Assembly (NCBI GenBank): GCA_964432995.1
Contig: CAYSPU010000040.1
Location: forward strand, 1-29,151
Length of the DNA: 29,151 bases
Reading direction: 5' to 3'
DNA from: CAYSPU01 sp964432995
Lineage (GTDB): Bacteria; Verrucomicrobiota; Verrucomicrobiia; Limisphaerales; JAHDYP01
In this document: piece by piece, positions 8,280-16,000 of the stretch
Layout: each line of letters opens with the position of its first letter
Position numbering within the stretch: the stretch's first letter is position 1
Position numbers and translations under genes: made by a program
Notes under the pieces: model-generated
Told to the model about the DNA's origin: nothing
Database searches by the model: none
Seen by the model: the letters and a program-made list of their open reading frames with translations, nothing else

Positions 8280-9418
8280 CCGAGGGCGGCGCGGAGGGCG
8301 GCGACGACTTCCTCGACAGGGATTTGGTCCATGCAGCGGAAGTCGATGGGGCACTGGCGGAGGAAGCACGGGGCGCAGGGAACCGGAGCGCGCAGGAGGC
8401 GGTGCCGGGGGTCGCCGGGCAGACCGGGGCCGGTCAGCGCCGGTTCGGTGCTGCCGAAGGGGACGACGACGGGTGTGCCCACCGCCGCCGCGACGTGCAT
8501 TGGGCCCGTGTCGTTGGTCAGAACGGAGCGGCAGATCTTCAGAACCGCGCACAGTTCGCGCAGGGTGGTCGACCCGGCCAGGTTCAGGGGCATACTCCCC
8601 GATGCCGTTGCGCCCAGACCCGCACGGATCTCGCCCTCAACCTCCGCCACCAGTGCCCGGTCGTTGCCTCCTCCCAGCAGCAGCCAGCGGCAGGCAAGCG
8701 CGCGCTGCAGGCGAATAGCGGTGGCGGCGAAACGCGCAGCGGGCCAGCGCTTGGCCGGACCGTATTCGGCGCCGGGGTTCAGTCCCAGCCAGGTGGTTCC
8801 CGGGTCCAGACCGAACTTGCGGCGGGCGGCTTCGATCTCGTTTGCGGAGACGGCAATGGCCGGTGCCAGGGGTTCGGGATTGGCTCCGAAGGCGGCCGCC
8901 AGATGCAGGTAGTGATGGATCTGGTGGGCCCGGAGGGGGAGCGCGGTCCTGGCCGGCGCGTCGGCGCTCGAAGCGGCGGCAGTCAGAGCGCGGATCTCGG
9001 CCGGGGTGCGCTTCCGCATCCGCGCGCTCTCGGGCAGCGGCGGGATCGCCCGGGTGAGCAACCAGTTTCGCCAGGGAACTGCCACCCCGATACGGGTGGG
9101 GACCCGGCCCAGCCAGAGTTCGACGGCGGCGCGGTGGGAGTTGGGCAGGACCAGACCGGCGTCGAAGCCCTGCGCCCGAATCTGTCGGGCCACGGACGTC
9201 AGCGAACATCCTTTGGACACCGTCAGGAGGCTGTTGACAGCGGGGTGGCCGGTCCAGAGGTCGGCGAGTTTGTGGGGCGTCAGCAGAGTGATTCTGGTGT
9301 CCGGGAGGGCCTGGCGCAGTCGGAGCAGGGCCGGCGTGGTCATCACCGCGTCCCCCAGCCAGTTCACACCCCGGACCAGGACCCGGCCAGGCCGATCCGC
9401 ATGAGGGCGCGCCTTCAT
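8276..9418 (-). CDS. waaF: Lipopolysaccharide heptosyltransferase (GT9, WaaF-like)
   Basis: A 380-residue GT9 glycosyltransferase that adds ADP-L-glycero-D-manno-heptose to the inner LPS core on the cytoplasmic face of the inner membrane. The N-terminal RGVNWLGDAVMTTPAL (16-31) is the acceptor-side hallmark. The C-terminal half has LGLNPGAEYGPAKRWP (211-226), the nucleotide-sugar signature TNDTGPMHVAAAVGTP (301-316) and FGSTEP. The end has the cysteine pattern PCAPCFLRQCP..FRCM typical of WaaF-type members. I start it at the ATG at 9418, which overlaps the acyltransferase stop as ATGA; the open frame runs upstream to 9733 but that part is only a shadow of the neighbour. Last gene of a three-gene envelope operon. 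WaaF versus another GT9 paralogue cannot be settled by eye. Confidence 0.9.
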   Translation of the reverse strand: MKARPHADRPGRVLVRGVNWLGDAVMTTPALLRLRQALPDTRITLLTPHKLADLWTGHPAVNSLLTVSKGCSLTSVARQIRAQGFDAGLVLPNSHRAAVELWLGRVPTRIGVAVPWRNWLLTRAIPPLPESARMRKRTPAEIRALTAAASSADAPARTALPLRAHQIHHYLHLAAAFGANPEPLAPAIAVSANEIEAARRKFGLDPGTTWLGLNPGAEYGPAKRWPAARFAATAIRLQRALACRWLLLGGGNDRALVAEVEGEIRAGLGATASGSMPLNLAGSTTLRELCAVLKICRSVLTNDTGPMHVAAAVGTPVVVPFGSTEPALTGPGLPGDPRHRLLRAPVPCAPCFLRQCPIDFRCMDQIPVEEVVAALRAALG

Positions 9419-10362
9419 AGGCGGGGCGTGTCGTCGAGGCGGGCGGTGTCGGGGGACGAAGAGGGGAAGGCGGGGGCCTCGCGTCGACGCGGTTTCCAGC
9501 GTCGGTGCACCCAGAACCAGTTGGCGGGATCGCGGCGGATCGCGGTCTCGAAGGCCGCGTTCAGGTCGCGGGTGATGGCTTCGATGGAACGGGCGCGGCC
9601 ATTCTCGTGGGTGGGGATTTCGTCGCCGAACTCGACGCGCCAGTGGGCCAGGCTGGTGCGGTAGCAGATGGTGGTGGAGAGGGGGCACCCGTAGCGGAGG
9701 GCGAAGACGGCGGGAGCGGCGGTGGTGGAGCACTCGAGGCCGAAGAAGGGGCCCCAGACACCGCGGTGGCCGGCGTGTTGGTCGGCCAGCAGACCGAGGG
9801 CGATTCCGCCGCCGTGCATGGCGTGCTTCAGGGCTTCGGCATCGGTGCGCCGCTCGAAGAAGAGGCAGCCCGACCGTTCGCGCAGGGATTGAAGCAAGCG
9901 GTTCAGGGAGGGCTGTCGCAGCGCCCGATACGTCGTAGCCGACTGGTAGCCGGGGACGCGGTTTGTCAGGCGGGCGTAGAGTTCGAAGTTCCCAAAATGG
10001 CCAATCGCAAATACCCGGCTGGGCGGCGGCGTGGTCGGGTCGCGCGGCCGGATTTTCTCGGCGCCGGCGATCTCGAGGGCATCGCCGAGTTCCTCGATGG
10101 TCATGGCGGCGGTCTTGACAGCGCAGGCGAAGTTCTCGCCGATGCGCCGGAAGTTCTCGCGGGCGAGGTCGCGGATTTCGGCGGCCGTTTTTTCCGTTCC
10201 CAGGCAGCGGGTGAGGTTCAGGAGGGCGACGCCGCGGTGGCGCGCATCGAGCCAGTAGACCAGGGCTCCGCCGCGGCGCCCGAGGCGGGCGACGGTCGGC
10301 AGGGAGAGCGACTGGAGGAGCCAGACGCCCAGGCGGGCGAGGGGGTAGAGGAGCCAGTCCAT
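9415..10362 (-). CDS. Lipid A biosynthesis acyltransferase (LpxL/HtrB family)
   Basis: A 315-residue lysophospholipid-type acyltransferase that adds a secondary acyl chain to the lipid A precursor at the inner membrane. The N-terminus is a hydrophobic membrane anchor (MDWLLYPLARLGVWLLQSLS). The catalytic HX4(D/E) motif is H122-FGNF-E127 in AIGHFGNFEL. Further family signatures are GIALGLLADQHAGHRGVWGPFFG (about 186-208), the substrate-pocket APAVFALRYGCPL, and WFWVHRRWKPR near the end. Length is normal for LpxL/LpxM. The start chosen is the ATG at 10362, 16 bases after the lpxK stop; the longer frame upstream is lpxK in another frame. Which acyl chain or position it serves is not readable. 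Confidence 0.92.
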   Translation of the reverse strand: MDWLLYPLARLGVWLLQSLSLPTVARLGRRGGALVYWLDARHRGVALLNLTRCLGTEKTAAEIRDLARENFRRIGENFACAVKTAAMTIEELGDALEIAGAEKIRPRDPTTPPPSRVFAIGHFGNFELYARLTNRVPGYQSATTYRALRQPSLNRLLQSLRERSGCLFFERRTDAEALKHAMHGGGIALGLLADQHAGHRGVWGPFFGLECSTTAAPAVFALRYGCPLSTTICYRTSLAHWRVEFGDEIPTHENGRARSIEAITRDLNAAFETAIRRDPANWFWVHRRWKPRRREAPAFPSSSPDTARLDDTPRL

Positions 10363-10378
10363 GGGGGGCAGCGCCGGG

Positions 10379-11551
10379 CTAGCGGAAACAGATTTGCCGC
10401 ACGCAATCCTGAAAGTCGCGCGCGCCGTGCAGGATCTTGATTTCGACGCGCATGAAGTAGATCGGGAGGTCGCGCCGGTCGATTTTGGGGAAGCGCACGG
10501 CGTCCTTTTGGGTGGTGACGATGGCCTGGGCGAAGCGTTTCTTGCTGCGGTTGATGACGTTGAGCACTTCTTGTTGGGTGTAGCGGTGGTGATCGGCGAA
10601 GCGTTTCGCGTAGACCAGTTCACCGCCCAGCCGTTTGAGGCTCTGTTCGAAGCTCTCGGGGAACGCGATCCCGCTGAGCGCCGCCACCTTCTTGCCCTGG
10701 ATCAACTCGAGTCCGTGCCGTTCGCCCTTGAACACGTCCTCGAAGTAGAGCGGTTCATGGACACACTCGATGACGCCGGCTTCGGGGTTGTATTGGGCCA
10801 GGCGCCGGCGCAGGTCGGTGGTTTCGCCGTCGCTCTTGGTGATGAAGATCATGCTGGCGCGGGCGAGGTGGGACACCGGTTCCCGCAGGGTGCCGCGCGG
10901 CAGCAGATGCTCGTTGCCGAACGGTTGCTGGCGGTCCACGAGGACGATGTCCATCCTCCGCCCGCGCAGCTTCCAGTATTGGTAACCGTCGTCCAGGAGC
11001 AGGGTGTCGCAGCCGTATTTCTCGATGGCGTAGCGCCCCGCCTTGACCCGGTCCTTGTCCACGAGGACGACGACGTCCTTGAGATTCGAGGCCAGCATGT
11101 AGGGCTCGTCGCCGGCCGTTTCCGAATCGAGCAGCAGCGATTTGCCGTCGGACACAACCCGGGGCGGAGTGCTTTCCTCGCGGAGGAACAGTTTGTTGAG
11201 CAGGCGATGCGACAGCGGCGGCGGTTTCGAGCGATAGCCGCGGGAGAGCACGGCGACGGTGCGACCCTGGTCCTTCAGTTCGCGGGCGAGCTTCTCGACC
11301 ACCGGCGTCTTGCCCGTGCCGCCCACCGTCAGGTTCCCAATGGCGATCACCTGCACCCCCAGCGTGGTGTCGCGGAGAATCCGTGCGTCATAAAGAGCCT
11401 GCCGGGCCTTGACCGCCACCAGAAACACCCGCGAGAGAGCGAACAGGACCCCCCGCATGATCGCCGCCCGTTTCCCCGGACGTTCCTCGAAGATCACCTC
11501 CAGGATAAACGTCTCCAGTTCTTCCACCCAGCCCTGGATCCGATCACGCAT
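10379..11551 (-). CDS. lpxK: Tetraacyldisaccharide 4'-kinase
   Basis: LpxK phosphorylates the 4' position of the tetraacyl-disaccharide lipid A precursor, using ATP at the inner membrane. The 390-residue product shows the diagnostic Walker A GNLTVGGTGKTP (72-83), SRGY (103-106), GDEP (about 147-150) and the catalytic/Walker B-like LLDDGYQYW (185-193). The N-terminal helix FALSRVFLVAVKARQALYD is the usual membrane anchor. Length is slightly above typical (about 320-360), owing to an N-terminal acidic extension. ATG at 11551 is preferred; an in-frame TTG at 11569 is possible. First gene of the lpxK-acyltransferase-heptosyltransferase operon, transcribed away from the cheX-like gene. The shared 146-bp upstream region holds palindrome copy B. 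Confidence 0.95.
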   Translation of the reverse strand: MRDRIQGWVEELETFILEVIFEERPGKRAAIMRGVLFALSRVFLVAVKARQALYDARILRDTTLGVQVIAIGNLTVGGTGKTPVVEKLARELKDQGRTVAVLSRGYRSKPPPLSHRLLNKLFLREESTPPRVVSDGKSLLLDSETAGDEPYMLASNLKDVVVLVDKDRVKAGRYAIEKYGCDTLLLDDGYQYWKLRGRRMDIVLVDRQQPFGNEHLLPRGTLREPVSHLARASMIFITKSDGETTDLRRRLAQYNPEAGVIECVHEPLYFEDVFKGERHGLELIQGKKVAALSGIAFPESFEQSLKRLGGELVYAKRFADHHRYTQQEVLNVINRSKKRFAQAIVTTQKDAVRFPKIDRRDLPIYFMRVEIKILHGARDFQDCVRQICFR

Positions 11552-11615
11552 CGCGGCGCAGTCTGCCAACGGCGCGGGGGTGGCGCAAGCCTACCGGGGT
11601 GCCCCGGATCCTCGG

Positions 11616-11662
11616 CTAGCCGCATCGTTCACGCGCGGCGAGCGTGTGAAATATGCGGGCTA
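11616..11662. repeat. Dispersed palindrome, copy B (TAGCCCG family)
   Basis: Imperfect inverted repeat: TAGCCGCATCGTTCACGC on the left and the complement of TAGCCCGCATATTTCACACGC on the right, with a short GC loop. It lies in the divergent region between lpxK and the cheX-like gene, so it is unlikely to be simply a terminator. Its right arm matches the left arm of the copy at 27400 at 17 of 19 bases. Confidence 0.75.
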
Positions 11663-11697
11663 AAGGGAGCCGAGGAACCTGCCGATAGTCAGAGAGC

Positions 11698-12180
11698 ATG
11701 ATTGACGACCTGGATGATATGGTACAGTCCGCAGTGACTGAGGTGTTCTCCACCATGCTGAACACGAAGATTCAAGTGGAGCCGCCCGGGGCTGCGATCG
11801 CCAACGGCGAGCCGCACGTGGCGGGCTCGGTGGGCTTCAGCGGGGGGAGCGTTTGCGGGGTCGTTTACCTCTATTGTTCGGCGGTGTTCGCCCGCAGAAT
11901 CACCTGCAACCTGCTCGGCTTGCAGGACAACGAGATCGAGGGGGACGAAATGGTGAACGACGCCGTGGGCGAGATGGCCAACATGGTGGTGGGCCAGTTG
12001 AAATCCCGGCTTTGTGATCGGGGCATCACCTGCGTGTTGACGGTTCCCTCCATCGTGCGGGGAACGAATTTCACCATCGAAGCGGTCAGCAGCACTTCGC
12101 GCCGTCTGCTGGCCTTCCGCAGCCAGGACAACCAGCAACTGGTGGTCGAGGCGCTGGTCAAACCTCCACTCTCCAACTAA
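11698..12180 (+). CDS. CheX-like CheC/CheX-family phosphatase domain protein
   Basis: A 160-residue soluble protein of CheX type. The family signature ExxN lies in NDAVGEMANMVVGQLKSRL, giving E92 and N95 as the predicted catalytic pair that dephosphorylates a phospho-Asp on a CheY-like receiver. The N-terminal half (VAGSVGFSGGSVCGVVYLYC) fits the beta-sheet core used for dimerisation in CheX. Length matches the family. It lies 7 bases before a two-receiver protein whose first receiver is intact, so that receiver is the natural candidate substrate (inference from context). No promoter hexamers were convincing in the upstream 35 bases. Confidence 0.85.
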   Translation: MIDDLDDMVQSAVTEVFSTMLNTKIQVEPPGAAIANGEPHVAGSVGFSGGSVCGVVYLYCSAVFARRITCNLLGLQDNEIEGDEMVNDAVGEMANMVVGQLKSRLCDRGITCVLTVPSIVRGTNFTIEAVSSTSRRLLAFRSQDNQQLVVEALVKPPLSN

Positions 12181-12187
12181 CGACGCC

Positions 12188-13333
12188 ATGGGGCCCAAAA
12201 TTCTATCTGTCGACGACAGCAAGACGATCCGGTTGATCATCGCCAAGGCGTTCAAGTCCTTCGACTGCGAAGTCCTTGAGGCGGCCAACGGCGTGGAGGG
12301 ACTGGCGATTGCCACCAAGGAGAAGCCGGACATCATCATCCTGGATCTCACCATGCCGATCATGGACGGCTACGAGACCCTGACCAAGCTGAAGTCGGAT
12401 CCGGATTTGAAATCGATTCCGGTGATCATGCTGACAGCGGAGTCGGGCAAGGAGAACGTCCTGCGCATCGCCAAACAGGGCGTCCGCGACTATCTGGTCA
12501 AGCCTTTCAAAGAGGAGATGATCATCGAACGCGTGGGCCGGGTCATCGACCTGAAGCCCAAGGGCACAACGCCGGTCAAGCAGAAGCGGTTCGACGATCC
12601 GATCAAGGTCCTGGTGGTCGACGACAAACCGGCCATTACCGAGCAGATCAAGACCGGCATGGCGGACACGACGTGGACCGTGGTCGGCGTGGCGCAAGGC
12701 GGCGAAGCCCTGGACACCTGCGCGCTGGCGGTGCCCGACGCCATCCTGATCAGCCTGACGCTTCCCGAGAACGGCGGCTTCAACCTCTTCCAGCTCCTGC
12801 GGGCCAGCACGAAGACCAAGAGCGTTCCCGTTTTCGCCATGTGCGTGAAAACCGCGGTCGACGACCAGGTGAAGGCCCAGCAGATGGGCTTCACCAGCAT
12901 CATCACCAAGCCCATCGACATCGACGACGTGAAGGGCAAGATCTCGCGCGCGCTGAACCTGGACACCTCCTACAAGTACTTCCAAATCCGCAACGGAGTG
13001 CTGCTCCTCACCCTGCCCCCCAACTTCGGATCCGCCGTCGGCAACGAGGTTTCCCTCCACCTCCGCGCCAAGATAGCCGAGGCCGTGGACACGGGCATCG
13101 ACAAAGTGGTGTTTGATTTGAGCGCGCTGCGGACGGCGGACATCTCGTTGATCAAGCTGGGTTTGGAGTTCATGCAGCTCTGCTCCGAGCTCTCGCTGAA
13201 GCAGCGGATGATTGGTTCCCAGGCGGTCAGTGCCGAGTGCAAGAAATACGAGGAAACCAAGGACTGGTCGTTCGTCGGTTCCTTCGAGGAGGCCCTGGCC
13301 GTCTTCGGTGGAAAGGAACTGGCGGCAGCCTGA
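12188..13333 (+). CDS. REC-REC(degenerate)-STAS signalling protein
   Basis: A 381-residue protein with three modules. Receiver 1 (1-121) is complete: D9/D10, acceptor D53 (IILDLTMPIMDG), T83 and K105 in LVKPF. Receiver 2 (138-257) keeps the acidic pair (VVDDKP) and K241 (ITKPI), but the acceptor position reads ILISLTLPENG, with Ser189 where Asp is expected, so it is probably not phosphorylated there. The C-terminus (263-378) is STAS-like, with VLLLTLPPNFGSAVGNEVS and IDKVVFDLSALRTADISLIKLG resembling the anti-sigma-factor-antagonist fold; the usual phospho-Ser position is not clearly present (LSALRTADIS). Probable co-transcription with the CheX-like gene suggests a phospho-switch module. The partner kinase is unknown. 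Confidence 0.88.
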   Translation: MGPKILSVDDSKTIRLIIAKAFKSFDCEVLEAANGVEGLAIATKEKPDIIILDLTMPIMDGYETLTKLKSDPDLKSIPVIMLTAESGKENVLRIAKQGVRDYLVKPFKEEMIIERVGRVIDLKPKGTTPVKQKRFDDPIKVLVVDDKPAITEQIKTGMADTTWTVVGVAQGGEALDTCALAVPDAILISLTLPENGGFNLFQLLRASTKTKSVPVFAMCVKTAVDDQVKAQQMGFTSIITKPIDIDDVKGKISRALNLDTSYKYFQIRNGVLLLTLPPNFGSAVGNEVSLHLRAKIAEAVDTGIDKVVFDLSALRTADISLIKLGLEFMQLCSELSLKQRMIGSQAVSAECKKYEETKDWSFVGSFEEALAVFGGKELAAA

Positions 13334-13391
13334 ACCGCTGCCCCTGGAGCTCCGGACAGGACGCCCGGAGCGACGGTGCACGGAGGCGAAC

Positions 13392-13865
13392 ATGGCGAAT
13401 GCACTTCAATGGTTGGCGGGCGGACTCTGCGGCGCGACGCTCTGCAGCGCGGCGGGTCGGCCCTACCTCCCGGCCGCCGGCCCCACCGTCCTCCGCGTGC
13501 AGGCCGCTCCCGCGGCGCTGCGCCCCGCCATCTGGCCGGTGTTACGCCTGACGACGCCGCCCCCGGTGGACCCGACGGCGACCAACCAACCGGCGGCTTC
13601 CGCTCCGGAGTTGCCTGCGGCGGAGCCCGGGCCCACGCCCACACCCGAGCCCCCGCCCGTCGACTCCAGCGCCGCCGCGTCCACCGTGACCCCCGTGGTC
13701 CTCCCGGAAACGGACGTGTTCCGGCCGCACCTCTGGCTGCGCTACTTCGTGACCGGGCAAACCAACCAGGGGGCACAACCCGTGCTGGTGGCACCGGTCG
13801 ACTTCACCCCGCCTCCCGCGCCGGCCACGCCGTCCAGCCGGGCAACCTACAGCACCACGCCGTAG
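13392..13865 (+). CDS. Proline-rich probable secreted/lipid-free exported protein (157 aa)
   Basis: Unrecognised. The ATG has GGAGG five bases upstream. Residues 5-22 (LQWLAGGLCGATLCSAAG) resemble a short signal peptide without strong n-region charge. The middle (54-95) is Pro/Ala/Thr-rich and low complexity. A more ordered end contains VFRPHLWLRYFVTGQ. It lies 58 bases after the STAS protein and 22 bases before the TPR protein, which has a similar Pro-rich exported N-terminus, so the two may act together in the envelope. The reverse strand is also open here, so some doubt remains. Confidence 0.6.
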   Translation: MANALQWLAGGLCGATLCSAAGRPYLPAAGPTVLRVQAAPAALRPAIWPVLRLTTPPPVDPTATNQPAASAPELPAAEPGPTPTPEPPPVDSSAAASTVTPVVLPETDVFRPHLWLRYFVTGQTNQGAQPVLVAPVDFTPPPAPATPSSRATYSTTP

Positions 13866-13887
13866 CCCGGCACCAAACGGACCCAGC

Positions 13888-15471
13888 ATGCTGCCCATGA
13901 ACCGGAACGCCCAACGCCCAACGCCCAACGCTCAACATCCAACTGCCCTCCAGTTGAGCGTTGAACGTTGGATGTTGCATGTTGTGCGTTCCCGGGAATG
14001 GTGGTGGCTGCGCGGCGCGCGGAACGCCTGGTCCCGGGTGGCGGCACAATACGTCCCCGCCTGCCTGACCGTCTGCGTCTGGACGATGGCCGCCGCCGAA
14101 CCGGCCCCCCCCCTGTTCGACCCCAAGACCATCCCGGCACCGCCGCATGTCCCGGGCGGCGCCATGCTCGCCTTCGCCCTCACCGAACCCGCCCTGCCGC
14201 AGTTGACGACCACCAACACCGCCCAGGCCCGACTGCAGGAGTGGATCGCCGACCTGCCGGACACGAATCGTCCCGCCCAACCCCCGGGGGGCGCGATCGG
14301 TATGCATGGCACCAACGCCGACGAGGCGCTCTCGACCCCGAACCTTCAGCCCGTGGCGGAAGAAGGACCGCAGTCGAGCGGGGCGGAGCGGCTCCAATTG
14401 CTGCAGACCCAGCTCGAACTGGCGCGCCAGCAACGGCGCCAGAAGGACTTCGACCAAGCCACCAAACACCTGACCACCGTGCTCAAGGCGGAAGCGCCGG
14501 AAGAACTGCATCGTGCCGCCCTCCTCGAACTGGCCTTCGTGGCGCAAGACGAGAAACACTGGGCGCGGGCCCAGCAGATCTTCGCGCGTTACCTCACAAC
14601 CTATCCCCAGGACCCGTCGGTTCCCGAGGTCATCCTCCGCCAGGGCCTCTTGTATCGCGAGATGGGGGCGATGTCCCTGGCGATCGCCAAGTTCTACGCG
14701 GGCAGGACGAGCGCCGTGAACGTGAAACAGGATCGCATGGACTACTACGAACGCCTCGTGCTCCAAGCCCAAACCGAGATCGCGGACACTTACCTGATCC
14801 AGGGCCGGTTTGAAGATGCCGCCGAGTTCTTCCAGCGCCTGGTCCGCCGTGATTCCCCCCACCTCCACCAGGCGGTGATCCACTACAAACTCGTGCGGTC
14901 CCTCGCCGCCGCCGGCAAGCGCACCGACACCATCGCCCAGGCCAACCGTTTCCTCGAAGCCTACCCCGAAGCCCCCGAGATCCCCGAGGTGCGCTTCCTT
15001 CTGGCTACCGCCTACCGGCAGGCTGGACTCGACCGGGACGCCCTGCGGCAAGTCCTGCAGTTGCTCGAGAGCCAGCACCAGGCCGCCCGACAGAATCCCG
15101 AAGCCTGGGCGTATTGGCAGAAGCGGGCGGGAAACGACGTTGCCAACCAGTTGTACGCCGCGGGCGACTTCGAGAATACGCTCCTCATCTACGAGCACCT
15201 GGCACAACTGGACAAGTCGCCCGCCTGGCAAATCCCCGTCTGGTACCAGATCGGCCTCGTCTACGAACGCCAATTGCAGCCCACCAAGGCCGCGGAGGTC
15301 TACACCCGGATTCTCGACGCGCAAAAGGAGTTGACCGGCACCCGCCCCAGCCCCAGCCTCCTGTCCATCGTCGAAATGGCCCGCTGGCGAAAGGACTCGC
15401 TGGGGTGGATCGACCGAATCCAGGCCACCCAGCTCTCCCTCCGCGGCGAGGAAAAACCGACGAGCAATTGA
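13888..15471 (+). CDS. TPR-repeat protein, probably exported
   Basis: A 527-residue protein. Residues 165-480 form consecutive TPR-like helical pairs (FDQATKHLTTVL, HWARAQQIFARYLTTYPQDP, FEDAAEFFQRLV, DTIAQANRFLEAYPEAPEI, FENTLLIYEHLAQLDKSP, TKAAEVYTRILD), the pattern of YbgF/BamD-type tetratricopeptide scaffolds. A hydrophobic stretch at 51-70 (VAAQYVPACLTVCVWTMAAA) followed by EPAPP looks like a signal peptide or anchor. The first 35 residues are encoded by a palindromic repeat (13905-13991), so the true start may be ATG 13972 or a nearby GTG. The stop overlaps the next ATG by one base (TGATG). The binding partner is unknown. Confidence 0.85.
   Translation: MLPMNRNAQRPTPNAQHPTALQLSVERWMLHVVRSREWWWLRGARNAWSRVAAQYVPACLTVCVWTMAAAEPAPPLFDPKTIPAPPHVPGGAMLAFALTEPALPQLTTTNTAQARLQEWIADLPDTNRPAQPPGGAIGMHGTNADEALSTPNLQPVAEEGPQSSGAERLQLLQTQLELARQQRRQKDFDQATKHLTTVLKAEAPEELHRAALLELAFVAQDEKHWARAQQIFARYLTTYPQDPSVPEVILRQGLLYREMGAMSLAIAKFYAGRTSAVNVKQDRMDYYERLVLQAQTEIADTYLIQGRFEDAAEFFQRLVRRDSPHLHQAVIHYKLVRSLAAAGKRTDTIAQANRFLEAYPEAPEIPEVRFLLATAYRQAGLDRDALRQVLQLLESQHQAARQNPEAWAYWQKRAGNDVANQLYAAGDFENTLLIYEHLAQLDKSPAWQIPVWYQIGLVYERQLQPTKAAEVYTRILDAQKELTGTRPSPSLLSIVEMARWRKDSLGWIDRIQATQLSLRGEEKPTSN
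13905..13991. repeat. Long palindrome built of CAAC-centred heptads
   Basis: Two 41-base arms (13905-13945 and 13951-13991) flank a CCCTC loop. Each arm is a run of 7-base units of the form CAACnnn (for example CCAACGC, TCAACAT), and the arms pair at every CAAC/GTTG block with mismatches between. The element lies inside the open frame of the TPR gene at its extreme 5' end, without stops. Confidence 0.85.
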
Positions 15472-15896
15472 TGAAACCGGCGGCGGACGAAATGGCGCAA
15501 GACCTGCGCGGTTTCCTCGAACTCTACCGCGAGTTCCTGCGCGTCGTGGAGAAGGAGAACTCCGCCCTGCGCCAATCCGGCGACGCCGACCCCATCGGCC
15601 CCGGCACCGCCGCGCGCCGGGAACTCCTGCCGCGCCTCGACGAATCCCTCGAACAGCTCCGGCGACACCGCGCCGCCTGGAGCCGCGTCCCGGCCGAGGA
15701 ACGCGCCCGGCATCCGGAGATCGCCACTCTCCTGCGCCAATGCCAGGACGCCGTCCTCAAGATCGTGGTGCTCGACCGCGAGAACGAGCAGGCCCTGCTC
15801 CGCCGCGGTCTGCTCTCCCCGCGCGATCTCCCCGCCCACCAGCGGCAGCGCCCCAACTTCGTGGCCAGCCTCTACCGCCGCCAGGGCGGAAGCTGA
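15471..15896 (+). CDS. Small coiled-coil protein, FlgN-like (tentative)
   Basis: A 141-residue, highly charged helical protein starting in a TGATG overlap with the TPR gene. The first half (LRGFLELYREFLRVVEKENSALRQ) and the later helix VLKIVVLDRENEQALLRRGLL resemble the layout of FlgN/FlgN-like export chaperones: a long helix with an E-x-x-A-L core, then an Asn-containing C-terminal helix. No other flagellar gene is in the window, so this is a resemblance only. No signal peptide, so it is cytoplasmic and separate in location from its exported TPR neighbour. The 104 bases to the convergent gene include a weak hairpin (ATCGGG...CCCGAT, 15930-15949) without a T-run. Confidence 0.6.
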   Translation: MKPAADEMAQDLRGFLELYREFLRVVEKENSALRQSGDADPIGPGTAARRELLPRLDESLEQLRRHRAAWSRVPAEERARHPEIATLLRQCQDAVLKIVVLDRENEQALLRRGLLSPRDLPAHQRQRPNFVASLYRRQGGS

Positions 15897-16000
15897 GAAC
15901 CGGTTCTGCTTCAGAATACCCGCCTTCCGATCGGGGCGGCCTTCCCGATGGGGGCCATGCACTGCCGCCGGCCGAGGACGGTGTCGGCCGCTGGGCAGCG

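Noticed and set aside
9419..9733. N-terminal extension of the heptosyltransferase frame
   Set aside because: It reads Arg/Pro/His-rich sequence overlapping the acyltransferase; the ATGA overlap at 9418 gives the family-typical start.
10363..10623. Upstream extension of the acyltransferase frame
   Set aside because: Overlaps lpxK in another frame and reads Ser/Thr/Ala-rich low-complexity sequence; the hydrophobic anchor begins at 10362.
10361..11701. 446-codon plus-strand frame
   Set aside because: Antisense to lpxK, which has all its signatures.
12203..13393. 396-codon minus-strand frame
   Set aside because: Antisense to the REC-REC-STAS gene; composition rich in Gly/Val/His typical of reverse shadows.
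15897..16000. Bidirectional terminator between convergent genes
   Set aside because: Only a 6-bp stem (15930-15949) without T-run; noted in the neighbouring gene only.
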